Assembly (NCBI GenBank): GCA_026418715.1
Contig: JAOAAV010000065.1
Span: forward strand, 1-39,809
Reading direction: 5' to 3'
Length of the DNA: 39,809 bases
From: Clostridia bacterium
GTDB lineage: Bacteria > Bacillota > Clostridia > UBA1381
In this document: positions 35,759 to 39,809 of the stretch, one piece after another
How the letters are laid out: each line of letters opens with the position of its first letter
Position numbering within the stretch: the stretch's first letter is position 1
Position numbers and translations under genes: made by a program
The notes under the pieces: model-generated
Seen by the model: the letters and a program-made list of their open reading frames with translations, nothing else
Told to the model about the DNA's origin: nothing
Databases searched by the model: none

Positions 35759-36808
35759 TTAAATTATTAATAATTCTTTGCTTGAATGTGTAAGGTTCTC
35801 TGTTTTTTCATCACATATCAATACTAAATCTTCAATCCTTACCCCACCAAAGCCCTCTATATAAATCCCCGGTTCAACGGTAACAACATGGCCTGCCTCT
35901 AAAATAACATCCGATTTTGAAGATAAGAACGGCATTTCATGAATTTCTATACCTACCCCATGCCCCAAACCGTGCCTGAAGTATTCTCCAAAACCTGCCG
36001 AGGCAATTATATCTCTTGCAGCCTTGTCAATGTCCGCACAAAGTTTTCCTTTTTCAAGCATTGAAACAATCTCTGTCTGAGTATGCAAAACGGTTTGATA
36101 TATTTCCTTCTGCCTGTCCGAACACTCACCAACCACAACGGTTCGGGTCATATCAGAACAGTAACCTTCAAAGACGCAGCCAAAGTCTAAGGTTACAAAG
36201 TCACCTTTTTCTACCGTTTTATCCGTCGCTACCCCATGCGGCATACTCGAACGCACTCCCGATGCGACGATAATTTCAAATGACAGACCAGATGCTCCGT
36301 TTTTACGCATGAAAAACTCAAGTTCAAACGCAATTTCTTTTTCCGTTTTCCCTGCTTTGATAAATTTCAAAATATGAGAAAACGCCTCATCTCCAAGCCT
36401 TTCCGCCTCACGTATTTTTGCCGCCTCGCCGCTGTCTTTGCACATTCTCAATGAATCAAGCAGCTTGCTACCCCAAACAAACTCCTTCTTAGGCAGCAAA
36501 TTCTTGAATTTTTCAAAACGTGAAACCGTCAGATGCTCTTGTTCATACAAAATCTCTGTTTGCGAAACATCTTGAAAAATTGTTTCCCATCCCTCTTTTA
36601 CATCGCGCATTTGAAAAGAAGGTGACTGCTGCTTTGCCTGAATGGTATACCGTGAGTCGGTGACAAGCATTGCTCTGTCATGAGATATAATAAGTACGGC
36701 ATCTTCCGATGTAAAACCCGAATAATAGAAAATATTAGGTTTTCCGGTAATCAGCGCCGCCTGTTCACAAGACAGCTTTCTGCGCAGGGCATCAATTCTA
36801 CTGTCCAT
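35759..36808 (-). CDS. M24 family aminopeptidase (Xaa-Pro aminopeptidase-like)
   Basis: A 349-residue M24 metallopeptidase, probably removing N-terminal residues before proline. The N-terminal creatinase-like domain covers about 1-120. The pita-bread catalytic domain has the five metal ligands in TLDFGCVFEGYCSDMTRT (two Asp), GLGHGVGIEIHEMP (His), TVEPGIYIEGFGGVRIED (two Glu). The ATG at 36808 follows GGAGG by nine bases and overlaps the end of aroQ by 11 bases. It precedes efp, a very common pairing in Firmicutes that suggests a link to proline peptide metabolism. Confidence 0.93.
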   Translation of the reverse strand: MDSRIDALRRKLSCEQAALITGKPNIFYYSGFTSEDAVLIISHDRAMLVTDSRYTIQAKQQSPSFQMRDVKEGWETIFQDVSQTEILYEQEHLTVSRFEKFKNLLPKKEFVWGSKLLDSLRMCKDSGEAAKIREAERLGDEAFSHILKFIKAGKTEKEIAFELEFFMRKNGASGLSFEIIVASGVRSSMPHGVATDKTVEKGDFVTLDFGCVFEGYCSDMTRTVVVGECSDRQKEIYQTVLHTQTEIVSMLEKGKLCADIDKAARDIIASAGFGEYFRHGLGHGVGIEIHEMPFLSSKSDVILEAGHVVTVEPGIYIEGFGGVRIEDLVLICDEKTENLTHSSKELLII

Positions 36809-37229
36809 CCGTCAATGCCTCCAACGCCAGCAAGTATCCCGTTTTACCCAATCCGCATATCTGCCCCACGCACACGGGAGCGATAACCGAAACATGACGA
36901 AACTCTTCCCGTTTATGAATATTTGAAATATGAACCTCAATGCAGGGCAGATTTACTGCGCTGATAGCATCACGTATAGCATAGGAATAGTGCGTATAAG
37001 CTCCGGGATTTATAATTATTCCATCAAATTTCCCCAATGCACTATGAATAGCATTGATGATTTCCCCTTCTATATTATTCTGAAAAAAATCAACCTCTAT
37101 CCCAAGCTTATCCGCTTTTTTTCTTATTTCGCAAATTAAATCGTTCAATGTCCCGCTTCCATATACACCGGGTTCACGCATACCCAGCAAATTCAGATTA
37201 GGCCCATTTATAACAAGTATTTTCTTCAT
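36798..37229 (-). CDS. aroQ: 3-dehydroquinate dehydratase, type II
   Basis: AroQ removes water from 3-dehydroquinate to give 3-dehydroshikimate in aromatic amino-acid synthesis. The 143-residue product fits the dodecameric type II enzyme. It starts MKKILVINGPNLNLLGMREP with the catalytic loop and Tyr of GVYG. FFQNNIEGEIINAIH, IINPGAYTHYSYAIRDAI and VHISNIHKREEFRHVSV supply the His and Arg substrate contacts. The ATG at 37229 follows GGAG; an upstream in-frame GTG at 37241 overlaps that site. It lies eight bases after the ispG stop and overlaps the peptidase start. Confidence 0.95.
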   Translation of the reverse strand: MKKILVINGPNLNLLGMREPGVYGSGTLNDLICEIRKKADKLGIEVDFFQNNIEGEIINAIHSALGKFDGIIINPGAYTHYSYAIRDAISAVNLPCIEVHISNIHKREEFRHVSVIAPVCVGQICGLGKTGYLLALEALTDGQ

Positions 37230-37237
37230 CGACACAA

Positions 37238-38287
37238 TCACTCCATCTTTTCAATTTCGGCAATTAACTCATCGACAATCCTGTCCTCTGCCACCTTCTT
37301 TAAAATTTCTCCGTGCCTGAATATCAGCCCTTCGCCAATCCCGCCCGCAATACCAATATCCGCATCCTTAGCTTCTCCAGGACCGTTAACTGCACAGCCC
37401 ATAACCGCAACTTTGATATTTTTGTCCACTTCAGCTAGTCTTTTTTCTACTTCCTCCGCTATCTGAATCAGATTTATACGGCATCTTCCGCAAGTGGGGC
37501 AGGATATCAACTCTACTCCCGATTTTCTGATTCCAAGTACCTTCAATATATCCTTTGCCGCCTTGATTTCCTCGACAGGGTCGGCGGTAAGTGATACTCT
37601 TATGGTATCTCCTATTCCGTCGTTTAAAAGAGAACCGATACCGATTGCCGATTTTAAAAGTCCGCCTCTTTGTGTACCTGCTTCTGTCACGCCAAGATGA
37701 AGGGGGAAATCGGAAATTTTATCAAGCTTTCGATAAGCCTCTATCATTGTTGGGACATTGGACGCTTTAAGAGATACCACAATATCGCTGAAATTACATT
37801 CATCCAAAATACTAATGTGTCTTAAAGCGCTTTCTACAAGAGCGTCCGCCGTCGGCTTTTTATATTTTTGCAAGATATCCTTTTCCAAAGATCCTCCGTT
37901 GACTCCTATACGAATGGGAATACCCCTTGCCTTTGCCATGTCAGCAACCTGTCTGACACGTGTTTTATCCCCAATATTCCCCGGATTTATCCTGATCTTA
38001 TCGGCGCCTTTTTTCATACACTCAAGTGCCAGAGTGTAATCAAAATGAATATCTGCTACCAAAGGAATATGAATATGCTGCTTAATTTTGCCAACAGCTC
38101 CAGCTGCCTCCATATCCAAGACCGCCACGCGCACTATCTCGCAACCTGCCTGCTCAAGCCTCAAAATTTGTGAAACCGTGGACAAAATATCCCTTGTGTC
38201 AGTGTTTGTCATGGATTGAATGGATATCGGGTAATTGCCGCCTATTTTAACGTTTCCAACGCTTATGCATCTTTTAACCTTTTTCAC
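37238..38287 (-). CDS. ispG: 4-hydroxy-3-methylbut-2-en-1-yl diphosphate synthase (IspG)
   Basis: IspG is the 4Fe-4S enzyme that reductively opens MEcPP to HMBPP in the MEP isoprenoid pathway. The 349-residue bacterial-type product has the TIM-barrel domain (about 1-255): [47 protein letters not shown] and HLGVTEAG. A ferredoxin-like domain with the cluster cysteines follows, in [11 protein letters not shown] and [20 protein letters not shown]. The start is the GTG at 38287, five bases after GGGGGAG; an adjacent TTG at 38290 is less well spaced. It follows rseP and dxr, the common dxr-rseP-ispG order. Confidence 0.97.
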   Translation of the reverse strand: MKKVKRCISVGNVKIGGNYPISIQSMTNTDTRDILSTVSQILRLEQAGCEIVRVAVLDMEAAGAVGKIKQHIHIPLVADIHFDYTLALECMKKGADKIRINPGNIGDKTRVRQVADMAKARGIPIRIGVNGGSLEKDILQKYKKPTADALVESALRHISILDECNFSDIVVSLKASNVPTMIEAYRKLDKISDFPLHLGVTEAGTQRGGLLKSAIGIGSLLNDGIGDTIRVSLTADPVEEIKAAKDILKVLGIRKSGVELISCPTCGRCRINLIQIAEEVEKRLAEVDKNIKVAVMGCAVNGPGEAKDADIGIAGGIGEGLIFRHGEILKKVAEDRIVDELIAEIEKME

Positions 38288-38298
38288 CAATTCTCCCC

Positions 38299-39444
38299 CT
38301 ATTTTGAAAACAGCCTCATGATATCATGATATGAAATAAATGCCATGAAAATGAGCAAGCAAACCAGCCCTATTGCGTGAATCATGCCTTCCTTTTCAGG
38401 GGGAATGGGTTTTCTTCTAACCGCCTCAATCAGCATGAAAAACAATCTTCCACCATCCAACGCAGGGAGAGGAAGCAGGTTAAATACTCCCAGATTTATA
38501 GTAAGAAGCGCAACTAAATTCCATACATACATCCACCCGCTTTTTACGGCATTATTTACCTCGCTTACAATCCCGACAGGTCCAGACATCTGATTAATAG
38601 ACACACTTCCCGTTACCATTTTGAAGAATGCCTGATAAACAAGTTTAACTACAAATTTCGTATATCTAAACGCTTCGGGTGCTACATTCCACACGGTAAC
38701 ACTTTTTTTCATAGGAACAAAGCCAATCAAAAGACGCTCAGACTCCTCCTGCGTTCCTATTTTACTTTCGTCTTTTTGCAAACCGTCCTCTCCGTATGGT
38801 TGAAAACCATTTTCTACGACACCGTTAATCTCTTCAATATACTCTACTCCATCATCGGTATATTTGTAAGTAGTTTTCTGCAAAGTAGGACGTACGCTAA
38901 AATGCAAAACTTCATTGCTTCGTCTGACGGTAAGCTCCACAGGAATATCCTTTTTAAAAGTGCTTGTATAAAGCGCTATATCCTGATAAAAGCTTACGGT
39001 TTTTCCGTTTATCTTCACAATCTTGTCGCCTTTTTGCACCCCTGCCTGTTCAAGATAGGAATTTGGTACAACGCTTTCAACAGTATTTGTATTCAAATAT
39101 GGTGCATTTGCTACAATACCTATGAAAATTGCAAAACCAAGCACCAAATTTAAAACTGCGCCCGCAACAACGACTATCATCCTTTTCCATAGGCTTTGCG
39201 AAGAATATGCACGTTCATCGTCACTTTCCTCGTCCTCCCCCTCCATTTTGCAATAGCCGCCAATAGGCAGTACACGAACAGAGTAAAGCGTTTCTCCTTT
39301 TTGCTTTTTCCATATTGCAGGGCCCATCCCCACCGCAAACTCCAAAACCTTTATCCCTACCGATTTTGCAGCAATAAAATGCCCAAATTCATGGATGGAA
39401 ATTAACATCAAAAATATGATTACCGTAACTATCGCAGTTGCCAA
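38299..39444 (-). CDS. rseP: RIP metalloprotease RseP (site-2 protease family)
   Basis: RseP is a membrane-embedded zinc protease that cleaves anti-sigma factors and signal peptides within the bilayer. The 381-residue product has the first membrane helix with the zinc site HEFGH (H18, E19, H22), a second helix with [19 protein letters not shown], and one PDZ domain (about 115-190, [20 protein letters not shown]). The third zinc ligand lies in [21 protein letters not shown]-terminal helix ends the protein. It starts with TTG at 39444, ten bases after AGGAG. It lies seven bases after dxr, the standard order. Confidence 0.95.
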   Translation of the reverse strand: MATAIVTVIIFLMLISIHEFGHFIAAKSVGIKVLEFAVGMGPAIWKKQKGETLYSVRVLPIGGYCKMEGEDEESDDERAYSSQSLWKRMIVVVAGAVLNLVLGFAIFIGIVANAPYLNTNTVESVVPNSYLEQAGVQKGDKIVKINGKTVSFYQDIALYTSTFKKDIPVELTVRRSNEVLHFSVRPTLQKTTYKYTDDGVEYIEEINGVVENGFQPYGEDGLQKDESKIGTQEESERLLIGFVPMKKSVTVWNVAPEAFRYTKFVVKLVYQAFFKMVTGSVSINQMSGPVGIVSEVNNAVKSGWMYVWNLVALLTINLGVFNLLPLPALDGGRLFFMLIEAVRRKPIPPEKEGMIHAIGLVCLLIFMAFISYHDIMRLFSK

Positions 39445-39450
39445 AAGACT

Positions 39451-39809
39451 TCAACTCCTACACTTCATATCATACACAAGATTTCTTGCCCATTTATCCG
39501 CTTCAAGAATTTGCTCTATCGTCGGATTTTCAACTGGTTTTGCCATCGACATGGCATATTCTATTGCCTCGGAAATTTGCAAATATTTAAACTTTCCACT
39601 CAGGAACATCTCCACTGCCGCCTCGTCCGCACTGTTGAAAATACATGGCATAATGCCGCCCATACGCCCTGCCTCATAAGCGAGACGAAGTGCGCTGAAT
39701 GTTTGTATATCCGGCTTTTCAAATGTCAGTGAAGAATATTTTGAAAAATCCAGCTCATTGCCTGACATAGGAAACCGTCTCGGGTAAGTGATGGCATACT
39801 GTATTGGTG
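39451..39809 (-). CDS. dxr: 1-deoxy-D-xylulose 5-phosphate reductoisomerase, C-terminal part (runs off right edge)
   Basis: This is the last part, about 119 residues, of DXR, which makes 2-C-methyl-D-erythritol 4-phosphate in the MEP pathway. The reading frame is open to the window edge and starts PIQYAITYPRRFPMSGNEL, the conserved PIQYALTYPxR region. The C-terminal helical domain follows (FNSADEAAVEMFLSGKFKYL and the tail to MKCRS). The catalytic domain lies outside the window. The internal ATG at 39768 is not the real start. It is followed within seven bases by rseP. Confidence 0.95.
   Translation of the reverse strand, partial: PIQYAITYPRRFPMSGNELDFSKYSSLTFEKPDIQTFSALRLAYEAGRMGGIMPCIFNSADEAAVEMFLSGKFKYLQISEAIEYAMSMAKPVENPTIEQILEADKWARNLVYDMKCRS

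Overview
The window is about 39.8 kb of low-to-moderate GC chromosome from an anaerobic member of the Clostridia (Firmicutes/Bacillota). The evidence is a HrcA/CIRCE-controlled heat-shock operon, a V/A-type ATP synthase operon, a YabE-like G5/3D protein beside rsmA, a SpoIIIE/FtsK translocase, several oxygen-sensitive radical-SAM or Fe-S enzymes, strong GGAGG ribosome binding sites and canonical sigma-A promoters. A species name cannot be supported from the sequence. All genes but one lie on the minus strand, so transcription runs from high to low coordinates. No rRNA, tRNA, insertion sequence, prophage or CRISPR array was seen.

In transcription order from the right edge: dxr (partial)-rseP-ispG-aroQ-Xaa-Pro peptidase-efp-acidic zinc-ribbon protein (39809-34638) is a tight housekeeping run of isoprenoid, shikimate and translation genes ending in an intrinsic terminator. 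hemW follows. Next is the heat-shock operon hrcA-grpE-dnaK under a perfect CIRCE element. dnaJ has its own sigma-A promoter after a hairpin, and runs without an obvious terminator into four metabolic genes: a HisD-family dehydrogenase, a HisB-family dehydratase, a HAD phosphatase and an unpaired fumarase/tartrate dehydratase beta subunit. The HisD- and HisB-like proteins both lack residues that bind metal or substrate in the histidine enzymes. This makes the cluster the best candidate here for an undescribed pathway.

The next units are mtaB, then ftsK-ygiQ-folD, which ends in a bidirectional terminator shared with the only plus-strand gene (14324-18388). That gene encodes a 1354-residue secreted S-layer-type protein combining a repetitive beta-rich region, two Ig-like repeats, a DUF4127 domain and three SLH domains. 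Divergent from it is a YabE-like G5/3D protein. Just upstream of that gene's promoter is a site matching the WalR (YycF) cell-wall regulator consensus.

The left third holds rsmA, the aspartate-family amino-acid operon (ACT regulator pheB-hom-thrB-lysC, then rlmB), an ACT-domain/UPF0210 gene pair, and the V-type ATPase operon H-C-I-K-F-E-A, whose subunit A gene runs off the left edge.
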